Source: Volutella citrinella (lineage: Eukaryota; Ascomycota; Sordariomycetes; Hypocreales; Nectriaceae). Taken from it: a DNA stretch of 64,000 nt. Position 1 is the first letter of the stretch, and every line of letters starts with the position of its first letter. The translations under genes were made by a program, and so were the position numbers. The stretch is from NCBI GenBank assembly GCA_034401135.1, contig JAWZSP010000004.1:2356001-2420000 (forward strand), in the 5' to 3' direction. This document shows, piece by piece, positions 33,841 through 46,756 of the stretch. A model generated the notes under the pieces. It saw only the letters and a program-made list of their open reading frames with translations, ran no database searches and was not told where the DNA came from.

Positions 33841-35926
33841 ATGCACACCGGTAGCGAGGCGCCCGTGGGTGCTTGGGCATCGTTGCCCCAAGGCTCGACG
33901 ACTTCACAAGACGGTCTATCTAACAGCACCGACTCAAACTCGTCCTGGGTCAACCAGCTCGAGTTTGCAGTCGCCTCGTCACACAGGACCGCGATGATGG
34001 CTCTGGCCGTCATAAATGTCACCCTGGCGTTGCTGACTGCTACGGCGATTTTCTGGAAGAGTTGGAAGTTGATCAAGGCCCACGACGCCGGCTCGCTGCT
34101 AAAGTACGTCTTCACGTCCGAATACACCCTCCCAGGGGTAACCCAGTTTCTGACTACTCTCTAGAACCTTTGGCTTCACCTTGTTGCATTCTGCTTCAGC
34201 ATTTCCTTTTGTACTGGCTTGTGGAATCTTCTTCCAGGGCCTCATCTTCATTATTAGCCAATCGCGCGGACTGGCTACCATGATGGTCTACGGTTGCGTT
34301 ATGACTGGCCGCTTCATGCTACCTGGTAAGTTGGTGTGCAAAAACGATCGTAATGATGCCGCGTTGACACATGGTAGCTTTTCTAATCACCCCCTTCATC
34401 CACATCATCTTTGGCCTGGAGATGGCGAGCCGAGCAGTGAGAAGTCGAGCATTCCCCGAGCAGGGACGGTGGAACATCATAATCTGCCACATCGTGCTCG
34501 TCACAGCCTTGATGGTGGTCTTTGTGTCCACTTTTGCCATATCCTCGTCTGACTATTGCTTTGCCTCTCTTTTCTGGTTTCTGCAGCCGTATAAGCTGGT
34601 GTGTCTTGGATTTCTGATGGCTACAGTCCTCATCTCGCTCATTTCGGGCGTGGTAATCTTCTTCAGGTTGCTCTACGGTGTCCATATTGGCATCAGACAG
34701 AGAGCAACCGCCTCGCACATGGTGTATTTCCTAGGCGTTGCTACTGTTTTGAACGTGAGTAAACCCTTTGGACATTCCTTGGCACGTTTCTGACCAATAC
34801 CTCCTAGTCACTCCTTGTCCCTCTCTTCTTCCAATTTACCTTTGCCGATCCTATGACGACGATCAACACAACACTGCAACTCTGCACAGTGGCTACAGTG
34901 GTATCAAACCTATCGGGGATGATCACCTGTGGCCTATATCTCTATCTACGTTCGAGCACCAACGCGCTCTTTGGACCTAGTTCCAAGGTCATCACGCGTT
35001 TCCAAGACGCGGAAAAGGGGTCTGGCAGTGCCTCCAGCCTCGACTACCACGAGCAACTCGCCAAGCCCGTGCCCCCCCCCGAGAGACCAATCAGGGGCGG
35101 GAGCACCGAGAACTTGATTGTCGAGGCCAAGCCCTTGACGAAGGCATACACCGAGTCCTTGTATTCGGAAGGAGGTGAAGAGTCCAGAACCCCCGCGCTG
35201 GGTGTCCCACCACCCGCTGAGACAAGATCCATGCGCCAATCACTCAAGGGGCTCATCTCCAAGCAAAGCTACGGCCTCTTTCCTGACAATGTCTACGGGC
35301 TGCCAGTGTCACCCAAAGCCACCACAGCGAGAAGCAACCGTCCCCCGTCACCGAACGAGGAGAAGGACCTCTCAGAGGAGCTGCTGGCGCCGCCGCGCAT
35401 CCATGACCCCGAGGGCCACGCGCGAAGCAGAGGCTCCTCCATGTTCTCGACGGCCATTGTGCAAATTGGCCTTCGGCTTTCCAGTGCGACCCATGTGCCC
35501 GCTTCCAATGACGTGAACGCGGTGCCTTCGCCTGGGATGCTGTCGCCGATGCCTTCGCCTGTGTTGACCTCCGCTGGCGTGCAGGACCTACGCCGCCCAA
35601 CCCCGGGTGGTTTTGAGCACAGGAGGAAGAACAGCCCTCTGATTATTCCCGTGGTCAACGTCGCCACGGAAGAGGACCCTCGCTGGGAAGTCCAAGAAAA
35701 GGAACTGCCCCCTGTTCCTCTTCGCCAGAGCGAGATGCAGGCACCTGGGCAGGTCATGACTGGGGCTGTGGTGGTCCAGAGCCCAACCGTCCAGAGCCCA
35801 GCGCAAAGGAGCCCCTCGCACAGTGCGCGTGTGCACCACCAAGGGTCCCCTTCCATCAGCTCTCAAGATCCTGATGTTCTCTTGCTGCACACGCAACCGC
35901 CGTTGCAGCGCCAAGATTGGATATAG
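33841..35926 (+). CDS. Seven-transmembrane receptor-like protein with long cytoplasmic tail
   Basis: Exons are 33841-34103, 34165-34325, 34378-34754 and 34808-35926, giving 639 aa; the introns are 61, 52 and 53 bp, all GT-AG and in phase. A short Ser/Asn-rich N-terminus with several possible N-glycosylation sites (NSTDS, NSSW) precedes about seven hydrophobic helices. Examples are AMMALAVINVTLALLTATA, FPFVLACGIFFQGLIFII, ITPFIHIIFGLEM, CHIVLVTALMVVFVSTFAI, LVCLGFLMATVLISLISGVV, YFLGVATVLNSLLVPLFF and VVSNLSGMITCGLYLYL. The C-terminal half (about 320 aa) is soluble, Pro/Ser-rich, with many SP/SPSP sites. The topology fits a GPCR-like sensor, but I recognise no defined class and it lacks Pth11 CFEM cysteines. 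The ligand is unknown. Confidence 0.83.
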
Positions 35927-36196
35927 GTGATGATTTTTACATATGGAGGATATTAGTGGCATGGTGGTGCAGCAATTGGACATAACGCCCAACCGCCAAT
36001 GAAGATATGATACCAACTTACGTCTGTCCCTCACGGAATTCAACAGCGCTTTTACATAGTTTTGGGGGGCTTTTTTATGACACGGTGGCTGGAGGCGGCT
36101 TGGCTTTTGTTGGACTTGTAGTTCTCCGGTAGACATTAGGAGCGAGGTGGCTGCCAGTATTGCTTGATACGGACAACACTTGGTTCAAATTAGTAT

Positions 36197-36978
36197 CTAT
36201 TTAGTTTTCTTCTCAAGAGACGCTCTGGATGCCCTCTTATCCTCCCACTTCTCCCAGCCGGCTTGGCAAATGTCCTCTTCCACAATCAGATCCCGGACAC
36301 GAAAGGCCCTTGCCAGCGGGGTGTCCAGCGCCCAGGCCAGTAGCCCGATGCGGCGCACAACCTCGGTGATGGCAAACCAGCCGAGGGCGCTCACCACTCC
36401 GGCGGCACACCCCACGAGGACCTGCTTGGTGGTGTGGTAGTTTAGGTAGACCCGGCTCCAGGCCGTGGCGCCGGCGATGACCAGCCCCACGGCGCTCAGG
36501 GCGAGGCGCTCTGGGAGCGACCAAGGCCGGTGGACGGCCTCGGGGCGGCGCTGGGCGCGCAGCGGGCGGTGGCGGACGAGCAGGAAGAGGGCGAGGGAGA
36601 CGCTCCAGAAGGCGACGAACTGGGCGTGGGAGCTGGGCATGCCATAGCCCTTGCCGTGGATGCGGCGTGGGCGCTCCTCCTTTATGATGCGCTTGAGGCC
36701 AAAGTTGAGCACCTCGGTGGCGAGCTGACCGGCGAAGAGGAGGGCGACCTCGACCTCGCGCGTGAAGAGGATGAGGGTGGCGTATACGACGCAGAGGGCC
36801 TGTGGCAGGAGGGCCAGGTACGCGCAGGCGAGGGACAGCATGTCGTCGGGGTCCTGACGAGGAGAAAGGCCGGCGGTCAGCAAGGGGGGGAGGTTGCGGT
36901 CGGGGACGGGCTCTCGGGACTCACATAGTAGACGTGCGTGACCGACAGCGAGGCCAGCGGCGCAATATCGTCCGCCAT
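36197..36978 (-). CDS. Dolichyldiphosphatase (Cax4/DOLPP1-like)
   Basis: Removes a phosphate from dolichyl diphosphate in the ER lumen so the carrier lipid is reused for N-glycosylation. Exons (minus) are 36925-36978 and 36197-36853 (71-bp intron), giving 236 aa, the usual length for Cax4. It opens MADDIAPLASLSVTHVYYDPDD. It is a PAP2 phosphatase: motif 1 KRIIKEERP at 72-80, motif 2 PSSH at 91-94, motif 3 SRVYLNYH at 151-158 with the catalytic His. About four hydrophobic spans and a basic C-terminus ending KKTK fit an ER membrane protein. It is divergent from the RBR ligase gene (841 bp between starts). Confidence 0.92.
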
Positions 36979-37819
36979 GCTGGGCAATTGGGTGGTTAGG
37001 GGTTTCGGCGACGCTGCGGCTCCAGCCTAGGGAAGCATGCCTGCTCTGGCGGAGCGAAGACTGCCTGGCGAGGACAGGACGAAAGGAGGAAGTGCCAGAG
37101 AGGATTGACGGGCAACAGCAAGGCGAGTCCCACGCCCCACTTCTGTTTCCGAAGCTGCTGTCGGGGGGAAGGAAGCCAGCGGTCAATGAGGCCGCAGCGC
37201 AGGTGGTGATGATGGCGATGATGTAGTAGTTATCAGATCAGCTGGGCCCGTAATCGCTGCAGGATTACAGCTGTGGCTTGCTCATTCGTCTCCACTGGGT
37301 GTGGCTTGCCGGGCCTTGAGACAGACTTCAGGTGCCTGGTGGCGTTGGTGTGGCGGAGTCTCAGCCTCTATCCACTAGCCACCTTACGTCTCCCTAACCC
37401 AGTAATTTGTCACCCTGCAAGCATGAGCAGGCCGGACCACGGTGAAGGAGTCATTCGGACATTCTTACCCCATCTCCGATCTTCCATCCTCACAACACGC
37501 CCTAGGCGCGGAAATCAGACCGAGCCATCAAGCCAAGCTTCCGGGGCTCTTCATTAGTTTTGGAGTAAAGCCTGTGCCCTGTGCGGTGGCAGGTCTTTCC
37601 ACAGTTTCCCCGCCCCCGTGATATCTCGACGGTCCTAGTGATATCGGACCGCCAAGATATTTACCAGGCCCTGCCCTCGCAGCTGCCCATCTTGGTCATA
37701 AACCTCTTCCGACTCGCACTTATTCTTCCTACCCTCATCGCCCTCGGCCACCCATACAGCCATCGATTCCTGGTCCTCTTGCGCCCCGCCTCTCTGGATG
37801 ATGAGCCTGCACCGCCCAA
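36979..37819. other. Bidirectional promoter, Cax4-like / RBR ligase genes
   Basis: Space between two divergent starts, with CT-rich tracts close to 37819. No coding sequence is supported and no strong motif recognised. Confidence 0.45.
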
Positions 37820-40119
37820 ATGCTAACCATGGACGACGAGAGCGATGATGCTCGTTTCGTCGAGCTCGGATCTCTCGAGGCCATCTATCCAGAGATCCGA
37901 CGGCCCGACGAAAATGACCCTTTTACTATTGAGATAGACCTCCCGGTGGAACTTGCAAAGCCGGTCACCGTTACCTTCCCGGCGGCGTCTGTCGGCACTT
38001 TGCCGGGGCTCAACGTCGCTGGCCCTGCTGCTGCTACTGGCGTAGCTGCGCAGCCTGAGGTTGACTCGCTCGAGTTGTCTCACCTTCCTGCTCTTCGCCT
38101 CAGAATCTACCTCCCGGATGGCTACCCGGAGGACAAGCCGCCACAGGTTGACATCACGACAACCCCGCAGTGGCTCAGCTCAAAGACCATCAAGATGCTC
38201 CAAGACGACGGACCGCGGCTGTGGGACGAGATTGGGAGAGACATGGTCACCTTCACCTACATTGACCACGTCCAGCGAGCCGCCGAAGATGTTTTTGGGA
38301 CCCTTCAGCCGGGAGGGACGCTTGAGATGGATGCTCAGCACAAGCTTGCTCTTCTTGATCACGACAGCAAAGCTAAAAAGGCGGCTTTCGAGAAGGAGAC
38401 GTTTGGTTGTGGGGTTTGTCTTGGTTAGTGTCTCTCATTTTCAACTACCCCTTGATCCAAAGTGTTTGAACTTAAACTTACCCATCGTTAGACCCAAAGA
38501 AGGGCTCGCAATGTCACAAAATGTTGGACTGTGGTCATATCTTTTGTCTGCAATGCCTCCGGGAATTCTACAACGACGCCATAGATGGAGGCAACCTGTC
38601 CACCGTCAGGTGTCCAGCCCCTAATTGCGCAAAGGAGCGGTCAAATGCCCAGACCAAGGCCAAGAAGAAACCCAAAGTCGCTGTCAGTCCCAGCGAGCTT
38701 CTTCAAATCGGGCTATCCGAAGACACAGTCAAGCGCTACGTTTCGCTCAAGTATAAGACTGAGCTTGAGTCCGACAAGAACACCGTCTACTGCCCTCGGA
38801 AATGGTGCAACGGCGCTGCCCGCTCTAAGCGCCACAAGAAGCCGTCCGGCCTCAATTTCGTAGAGGCGGCCGACGAAGAGACTGGATCCGAATCAGACGG
38901 AGGGTTGATGGCGGACAACCCCGAGGAAGAGGGAGAGGTGGAGAGAGAGCAGAAGCAAAAGAAGAAGACGAAAAAGAAGAAGTTCAACCCCGCCGATCTG
39001 TTGGCTGTGTGCGAAGACTGTGGTTTCGCCTTTTGCAACCGATGTTTACAGTCTTGGCACGGCGAGTTTGTCTTCTGCCAGCCGCCCCGCGATGGAGAGG
39101 AGATCAGCGAGGAGGAGAAGGCATCTCTTGAATATCTCCAGCTTCACACCAGCCCGTGCCCTACTTGCAGCGCGCCGGCTCAGAAGACACACGGCTGCAA
39201 CCACATGATCTGCTCACGATGCGACACGCACTTTTGCTACCTGTGCTCAGCCTGGCTCGACCCGGGTAATCCGTATCGCCACTATAACCAACAGCCTGAC
39301 GGCAAAGTCACTTCTTGCTACATGCGGCTCTGGGAGCTAGAAGGCGGGGATGGCGACAATATTGGATTGCAGTTCGGCGGTGGCAACCAGCCCGTGGCGC
39401 CAGGCCCGGTAGATGTCGTGCCCGAAGTTATAGAGTCAGATGATGACAGCGACACGGAACCCGAGCAAGATCGTCATGGAAACGATCGGGGCGGTAGAAA
39501 CCATGCAGGTGTACCGGGTGGGCAGGACGTCGTCGTGGCTCGCGAGGCGCCTTTGGTCATTCGAATCGTCGACAACCGACCCCCAGAGAGGGCTAATGGC
39601 CCTCGTCCACCCGCTCCCGCTCCCGCCCGTGGTGCTCCCGCCCGCGGCGCGAGAGGCGGCAGACGGGGCGCAGCGCCCCCAGGGAGAGGAAGAGCAGGAA
39701 GAGGAGGACGGGCAGGGGCAGCTGTCGCCAATCGACATCGTCAGAATCCGCAGCGGGAACAACAGCTACAGCATCAGCAACAGCTACAGCATCAGCAACA
39801 GCTACAGCATCAGCAACAGCTACAGCATCAGCAACAGCTACAGCATCAGCAACAGCTACAGCATCAGCAACAGCTACAGCATCAGCAACAGCAACAGCAT
39901 CATCAACGGCAGCATCAGCATCAACAGCATAGGCAACGGCAACAGCAACAGCAACAGCAACAGGTCCAGCCGCCACAGAACCAGGGGCAGCGCAATGAAG
40001 CGGGTCTTGACCCCGACGTGGAGGCGTGGGTGCGTCGATTCGTGCAGATGGCGCTCGTGGATGCCGAGGACCAGGTCTGGGACGACGATGACGAGGACGA
40101 CTGGAACTGGATGGACTAG
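37820..40119 (+). CDS. RWD-RING-IBR-RING (RBR) E3 ubiquitin ligase, RNF14/Itt1-like
   Basis: Exons are 37820-38423 and 38492-40119 (68-bp intron), giving 743 aa; ATG 37829 would give 740. The N-terminal RWD domain occupies about residues 10-160 (ELGSLEAIYPEI, LRIYLPDGYPEDKPP). RING1 begins GCGVCLDPKKGSQCHKML and spans the intron (about 196-250). The IBR lies at about 290-400 and is interrupted by a Lys/Glu-rich insert (KQKKKTKKKK). RING2 is CPTCSAPAQKTHGCNHMICS with the likely catalytic Cys near 437. RNF14/Itt1 proteins act on stalled or crosslinked translation components. The tail is unusual: an acidic stretch, an RGG/PAPAR-rich segment, then a glutamine/histidine minisatellite at about 626-667, and an acidic DDDEDDWNW end. 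Confidence 0.92.
39763..39888 (+). repeat. Coding minisatellite, 7 x 18 bp
   Basis: Seven direct copies of CAGCTACAGCATCAGCAA, followed by degenerate CAG/CAT/CAA repeats to about 39963. In frame it encodes (QLQHQQ)7. The other sense frames are also open here, giving (SYSISN)n in one, so copy-number changes in 18-bp steps keep the protein in frame. Confidence 0.92.
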
Positions 40120-43100
40120 ACACTTGTCGCGGATTCTAGATACGGCGGAGCAAGCGTCGAATCCTGTGGGTGGGCGCGGCCTAGCCTGCTGAGAGGGATG
40201 CGGCGACAATAGAATCGAGCCTAGGCATCGGTAGATGTAGACAGGCAGCCTTGATAGCCCCAAAGTCAATGTCTCATCAATTCTCGTCCCCCCCAGGCGC
40301 TTGTCGCCTGTTTTCCGGGGTGGCCACACTGCGAGCACACACAAAGGGCCGCCTTGCATCATGCTTTGACTGGGACAAAGGGTGGGGGAAGAGAGAGTAT
40401 GGGGGCTGGAAGGATTGGCGGATGAAGGGATGCTCTGACGAGTCTGGCGATCCCATAGCTTGACCCCATGCATGCAATTGAGGCCTAGGAGGAGACTCCA
40501 TCACCGGACGATGATGCTCCTGCTTCTGCATCGAGCACCAAGCAAAGTGTCTCTGCATCGGCCGTACAGGACGCCCAACATCACCCCCCTCCCCCCCATC
40601 GTGCCCGCTCGCCTGCATCGCAGCTGCGGCCCCAACTCCCCAACGCACACCGGTGGCGGGTGACTGTCGACGGCGCACAGCGGCCACGTGAACGGACCAA
40701 GACCATCGAGATGCATGCCCGTGTGGTTACACAAGTCTTCTTGACACATCTAGCCCGGCTACCTCGCCAATGCCTAACGGGCTCACCACACGGCGCTAGG
40801 TCGGGTCCTTGTTGCAGTCCGAGGAGTTGAGGGCACGCTTGCAGACTCCCCCTAACCCCTCTGGATAGTGGTCAGATTATACGGACGAAACACCTCTCGA
40901 GGTGGCTGGCGACGCTCGACAATGGGACTTTGCCATGAGCCGGCATTGAGCTGACATATCGCTCTGTCGCCACGGCTACTACCCACCCCTATCCCATGTG
41001 CCCCTCACTCGCCACGGAGGGTTGGGTCGACTCCTTTACCTCTCGACTCGTATACATTTCAGAGAGCAGGGTTTGCGAGTCCCGATGCAAAATGTCCGAC
41101 TGCTGCGCAAGAGATGATCGCTCCACAGCTGCCGGCGAGCTCGAATCCGAAAAAAAAAACCGCCTCAATCATGGGCGTGTGCATTCTGGTGATACTACGA
41201 GGCGTAGGGAATTTACGCCGAGCTGACTCATTGCGTCTAATTCTCTGTACTTGCGAGCAGCGTTGGGAGTCGTCCCTGTATGTCGATCACGCATGTGACG
41301 ATGGTAGATGGTGTAGAGCAGAATAGTGTACTCTTGACCTCCCTCTGATGTGCATAGGGAGAGAGGGTCCTGCCAATCTCTCGCTTTTGACCTTCGCATG
41401 TCACAGTTCGCTATCTTCATCGGCGTTCAGAGCGACAAATGGAATGCATGCAACCCTGTTCAATCGGACATTGCTGCTGGCAATTGAGGCACGACTTTAT
41501 GTCAAGCATCCCACTAGCTACTACTAACACGTAGGTAATTGGCTTAAAAAGGCTGAAAACGCCAATTGTTGCACGTCGGGTCTGAATGCGGTTCGTAGGA
41601 AATGAGGCCGGCTGGCATCACCAAGTATTACTTCGTATGCGAGCAACCTCGCTGGACGCAGCTGCAGCTCTCCTCAAGCCCGATGTGCAAGACGAGGCGG
41701 CCCGCAGTTTCGCGCAAAGTGCCAAACGTCCTATGCTGCCTTCCAACGGCACTGGCCGGTCTGGGCTGACGGTTGCATATGGCGAAGCGCTACTGGCGCA
41801 GCCGCACTTTGTTCCACAATGAGCTCAGCGCATTGGCTGTGCTAGAGGGCGCCTGCGTTGAATTTGCGGGTGACAAGGTCAAGGCATGCAATCAGACCGT
41901 GGAGCATGTGCACTCACCAGCAATGCAGCATCGGCCTTGTGTGAGGAGTCGAAAGCAACGACCAGTTCGTCAGAGATGATTGAACGTCGTAAAGTACCAT
42001 CCGCTTAGATTGTTGGGTAACATGCCGAATGAACAGGTGCTGAGCAAGCCGAAAAGCTAAGGCAGCGAGAGCCGACTGATACGCCCGGGCGGCTAAGAGG
42101 GTGTAGAGACTTGGTGGCTGTAGCATGCTCGGTCTGTTGCGCGCCGGTTTAGCTAATACGCCCAACGACAGACATGCCACTGTGCATGCATCCAAGAGAG
42201 CAATAGAGCGGATACAAGGTACGCCATCCTACTTTGCTTCAGAAGCCTGAGCGTCCTATCCGGAATCAACATGAGCCGCCAATTGGTTAGATTAGCCCCA
42301 TTCTTAATGTTGAGGCGGATATGGAACTCGATGTGGCCGTTCCGGGGAGCCGTGAAGTGAGGCCGACCGCGATCCACAGTACGTAGCGCATTCTGCGGAG
42401 AGCCCAAATCAATCACCGATTTGAACTAACCAATTTGTAATGTACGGTTCCGGGAGCTGCGCAGGGTTGTGTGCTGTGCGGGACATTCTCTGTGGAATTG
42501 CTGGGCGCTGGGCACTGGCTGGTGCAAGGACAATCCCTTCTCGTCAAGGCCGCCAACATTGGGGAAATGACGCCCGAGATCACTAAAAGGAGCACGGTCT
42601 ATAACATGCTGTCGATTAATGGAGTAGTGGCCTGATGCTTTTGAGAAGCTGCATTAAAAAATTGCCGAGTTGCTTGCGATGATCGATGCTCAAATTGCTC
42701 GCTTTGAGCCCCCTGGTAAAATGGCACCCAATGGCAACGTCTCTGGCCCACAGAGAATCCGATCCGGGCAAGGGTGAATTGAACGTTTCGTTTGTTTCTT
42801 TGTTTCCTGTTGCACTTGCGCGATGGTGTGCCCCCCCCTAGTAGTGAAAAGGCCGGTAGTAAGGTAGTTCAAACCACCACCGTAGGTAGGGCCTTCACGA
42901 CGTAGGCCATCGCTTTTCTTTTCTTTCCCGGTTTTTCTTTTTTTTGCTTCTGCCGTGCGTCTCAGGCTATAGAAGAAGACAAAATCGTCCCATTTCGCGG
43001 GTAAAAGCGGTTCGGTCCCTCAGCGTAGGTGCACCTGAGACCGCCAGTCGTCGGGCGATCAACCTAGGACCTTGGTCCCTTTCCACCAAGCGAAGCGATT

Positions 43101-46100
43101 TGAGGCTAGGAATGCGATGGAGTAAGATGCCTGTGCTTTCGCGAAGTAAAAAGGGCACATGGATTTGCACAGCTAACGGCAGACTATCCTGCTCTGGAAG
43201 TTAAAACGCGCTGATAGGCAAGTCTGCTAGCGTGGCCTTACCTGAAGCGGTTGAGCCCCAGCCATTCATGAATAATGCTGGCTACAGGGAAGGCATTGAT
43301 CGATGGGCCACAGAGATGCAAGTGCCTCTTGATCAAGTCTACTGCACGGAGATCGACGACCGAAAACGGCCTACTCGCCGCAGTCTGTGGTCAAGGTTGG
43401 GCCTGTGGAAACTTGAGAGGTGCTGGAGCGACCCCGGGAAAAGGTGGGCACAGGAGATGGAGGAAACAGGGGGCGGGACTCCTCGGCAGTCACAGTTGCC
43501 ACTAAACCCAGCAGCACCGTTCGTGGCACTGTGGCCATCCATCTGCCGGGAATCTGGCTCATCATTGTTGTGTCACTTGGGGCCCGTCGTTCTATGGCCG
43601 TCGTCTTTTGCGCCTGGCAGTGTGAGTGCGTCTCAGGAACCGTGACATCGCCATCTAGTCCCCGGCCAGGCCGACCAGATGTCTGATGCGGCTCGCAACA
43701 CTGGCGCAAACGACCAAGGAGGTAGGGACCATCTGTAGGGTGCATTTCTGGCGCCCCAAAGGGCATGGGGGTTTGAACGGGCTGTGCCCATGCGCATATG
43801 CATCTGCAGCGCCGTTTCGCTGTGATGGTGTTTGATAGCATGGGCTCGCCGTAGCGAAAGCCACTGGCACCTGCTGATACATCTTATGTTCTTCCCTTAT
43901 GATCATGGATATGCAAAACATAATCTCGGCCATGCACGACCCGGCGCGTAAGGGTCGAGACTAGGTATTGTTGACATGGGTCCACGGGACTTTCTCTCGT
44001 TTCCCGTTTCACTCTCCGGAAGCCATCATGTGTTGGGCAGTCGCCAGGTATTGCCCAAAGGTGTAATTCTCACACGGATGCCCGCTTGGTTGTTCCGGAG
44101 GCAGTTCGTCCGCGCCGGCCTCAAACGCAATTTGCTCCACGAGCCCTTGTCCTCGTCCTGGCCTCTGCTGTTTGAGACCATATCCAAAGTGGCCGGGGCG
44201 CAAAAAGCCTTGCGCAGAACAGCCAATTGTGGGCCCGCCCGCCGGACGCCGAGGGATCATCCTGGAAACAACCCTGGCAAGGTCACTGAGGGGACAGGCG
44301 GGAAGGCTTTAGCACTGAGGCAAATTGCATCCCTTCTCCATTCTGCGTATGCAAAGCAGTAATGCGTACTTGAGCGTACCGAATAAGGCTGCTCCGGTGT
44401 AGATGTGCGCGTTGGATTGTTATATGTCAAAGCTCGCCGTCGATATGCCAGAAGGTTGCATCCGGCGGCGGTACGCGGGGATAGCTTGACAAGAGAAGCT
44501 ACGGCCGGGGTGGCGTCTAGAGTATGTATCAGGAGGCACCGGTGGGAGGTCGATGCCGCTAGGGGATGAGCACTTGCGTGGTTTGGCCTGTGGACTAGGC
44601 GGCTCGCCTGCACCCATGGTCCACCACGGTTTGTCTGCTCGATGCGCGAGTCCCCTTTTAGAAACGTGAGAGGGGCCTTTGAAGCCAAGTCTGGTGGTGG
44701 GCACTGGTGGCGCTGCCTCGTTGTGTGGCTTCTTGGGGCGACGAATCGGACGAGGGTCGGGGCGACTACAGCTTACTGTCACCCCAAGGACGAGTTGACA
44801 ACGAAAACATGTGAGAAGGCAGGTCGCGATAGACCTAGGACACACGCACGCAGGCGTGTACATGTGCGATGTGGACATGCTCGCTCGGTGTCGAGCTGTA
44901 TGTCTCGTTTAGCTCGGAAATGACGACGCCTGGTACCTTTGCTTGACAAGGACAAAGTGTGGTCGACACATTGTCAGGATGGCAGAGGCAATTGGCATCT
45001 GGCTGGGTCGGGCCGGATCGTGGATCGCTCGCTCAGCACCTAGTCCATGACTGAAGCACTTGCTTGCTGAGCAAGGGCGAGGGGATGCCACAGGTTTGTG
45101 TGCGGGAGGAGGGTAATAGGAAACAGGCTCCGCCGACCCCTTGAAGCAGCCTGACGAAAGAAACATGCGATTTGAATGCGACAACAGGTCGATTAAGCTT
45201 CTGCTCGATCCTAGGAGGAGGCCGGTTAGAAGACTCGCTGGGGGGGTTGGCAAGGCCAGGCCGTCAGGGAAGGCAGGCACCTGGCAGCATGGACTGGTCG
45301 TAGTCACAGTGCGTGCTAGTACCGTAAATTGTTTGGACTAGCTGTGCGGGACTAGGTCGCCCTGCAATCAACCTGGAGGCAAGGTACGACTAGTACCTTA
45401 ACTCTTACTTTAGTACCTACCTTGGTACTTAGTAATAGCATGGATGCTGGAGATGAAATACGGAGATGGAGTCGGAATTCGAGCTGGAGCAGTGCATAAT
45501 GGAATTAGACGCCAGTGCAAAGAGGCGCCGTTCCCTCCCCCCAATGCTCCTTGGACAAAAGCATTTTTGCTGCCGTTCCTCTTGCGCCGCACTGGCTCGC
45601 TAGCAGCTGGTTGGCTTCTTTGTGCAGCCCTCGACGTGTCACTATCCGTAATTATGATATCTTGACCTTGATAGGATGCTCCACGCCAGGATTGCACAGG
45701 CCAGCAGGGCTTGCGCACGGCGTGGGCCCCGGACCGTTGATGGCGCCTTCCCATCCTTAACGGCGCCACTAGTGGCCGACCGTTGAACCGGGGTGGAAGG
45801 AGCACGGCCCTGGCCGCTGCGTAGCTTCCAGGCTAGCATGAGGTGCACCGTGCTCTTGTAGGGAGGAGTGGACAAGGGCCTGCTGAAGCCAGACCACTCC
45901 GGTCTCCTCGTCCCCTAGCTGCCGTTTTCATGCTCCACGGTCATCAGTTGCATGCTACTAGCATGCTCCGCAATGAAACAATCGAGGCTAACGAGGCAGA
46001 GGCAACATGGCGCCCGCTGGGATAAACAGGGCCTGGCGCTGAGATCGCTGAGCAGAGGAGACGCGAACAAGCTAGTGCCTCTCCGCACCTCCGGCCCCTG

Positions 46101-46323
46101 GCATCGTGAGCCCCCCTCCTCAGACGAACCAACCAACGCGAGACATGCATGCGACGCGCGACAGAGAGAGGCCATCCTCAGCGTCTGGCTGTGACTCTTT
46201 CTGTGCGACAACCCTTCCAGGCCACCTAGCCCTCCTGGCACTTCAGCAGATGCAGCAGCCAGCAGCTAATAGTGGCGGCGGGCAGCAGCCAGTGGCCAAC
46301 AGCACCACATCCTCCTTTCATAG

Positions 46324-46415
46324 GCACACCCACGCAGAAACACACACGGACACACACACACACAAACTCGCTGGCTCACTCACACGCACGCACGCACGCA
46401 CCCACACGCACACAA
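46324..46415. repeat. CA/CACG-rich microsatellite
   Basis: Mixed (CA)n, (CACG)n and CACGCACG units over about 90 bp, non-coding. Confidence 0.75.
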
Positions 46416-46711
46416 CTTCCTTCCACCCTCCTCCACGATCTACTCTCGCTCACTGCAGCATCCGAGGAATCCCTGCTGCTGTGGCAAGCGCCCTCTGCTG
46501 GCCGCCTGGACCGTGTCTCCTCAGTTATGAGCTCTCACCTCGTGGAGGCAAGCTCGTTCTGCCGCCAGCCACATCAACAGCTTCACCATCTGCCCCGGCT
46601 GATGGCCTGACCATTGTGCTTGTTGACTGACGTTTCTCCGCATCTGTCGCCACATTACCCCGATATTCTCATTACTCGGCACTGCACGACATCCGACGGC
46701 CCTGTTTTCGT

Positions 46712-46756
46712 CCCCCTCTCTCGCTCTCTGGCGCTCTCTCTGTCTCTTCTCTCTTG
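46712..46756. repeat. TC-rich simple repeat
   Basis: Repeated CTCTCTC and TCTCTCT words with few interruptions, non-coding. Confidence 0.65.

Noticed and set aside
39763..39888. Regular repeats considered as a CRISPR array
   Set aside because: The units are directly adjacent without unique spacers, lie inside a coding exon and encode a peptide repeat.
39593..40123. Minus-strand AVAVADAVAV-type open frame
   Set aside because: Antisense reading of the CAG/CAT minisatellite in the RBR ligase.
39440..40192. Plus-strand SYSISN-repeat frame
   Set aside because: Alternative frame of the same repeat; the Gln/His frame continues the RBR protein and ends in a plausible acidic terminus.
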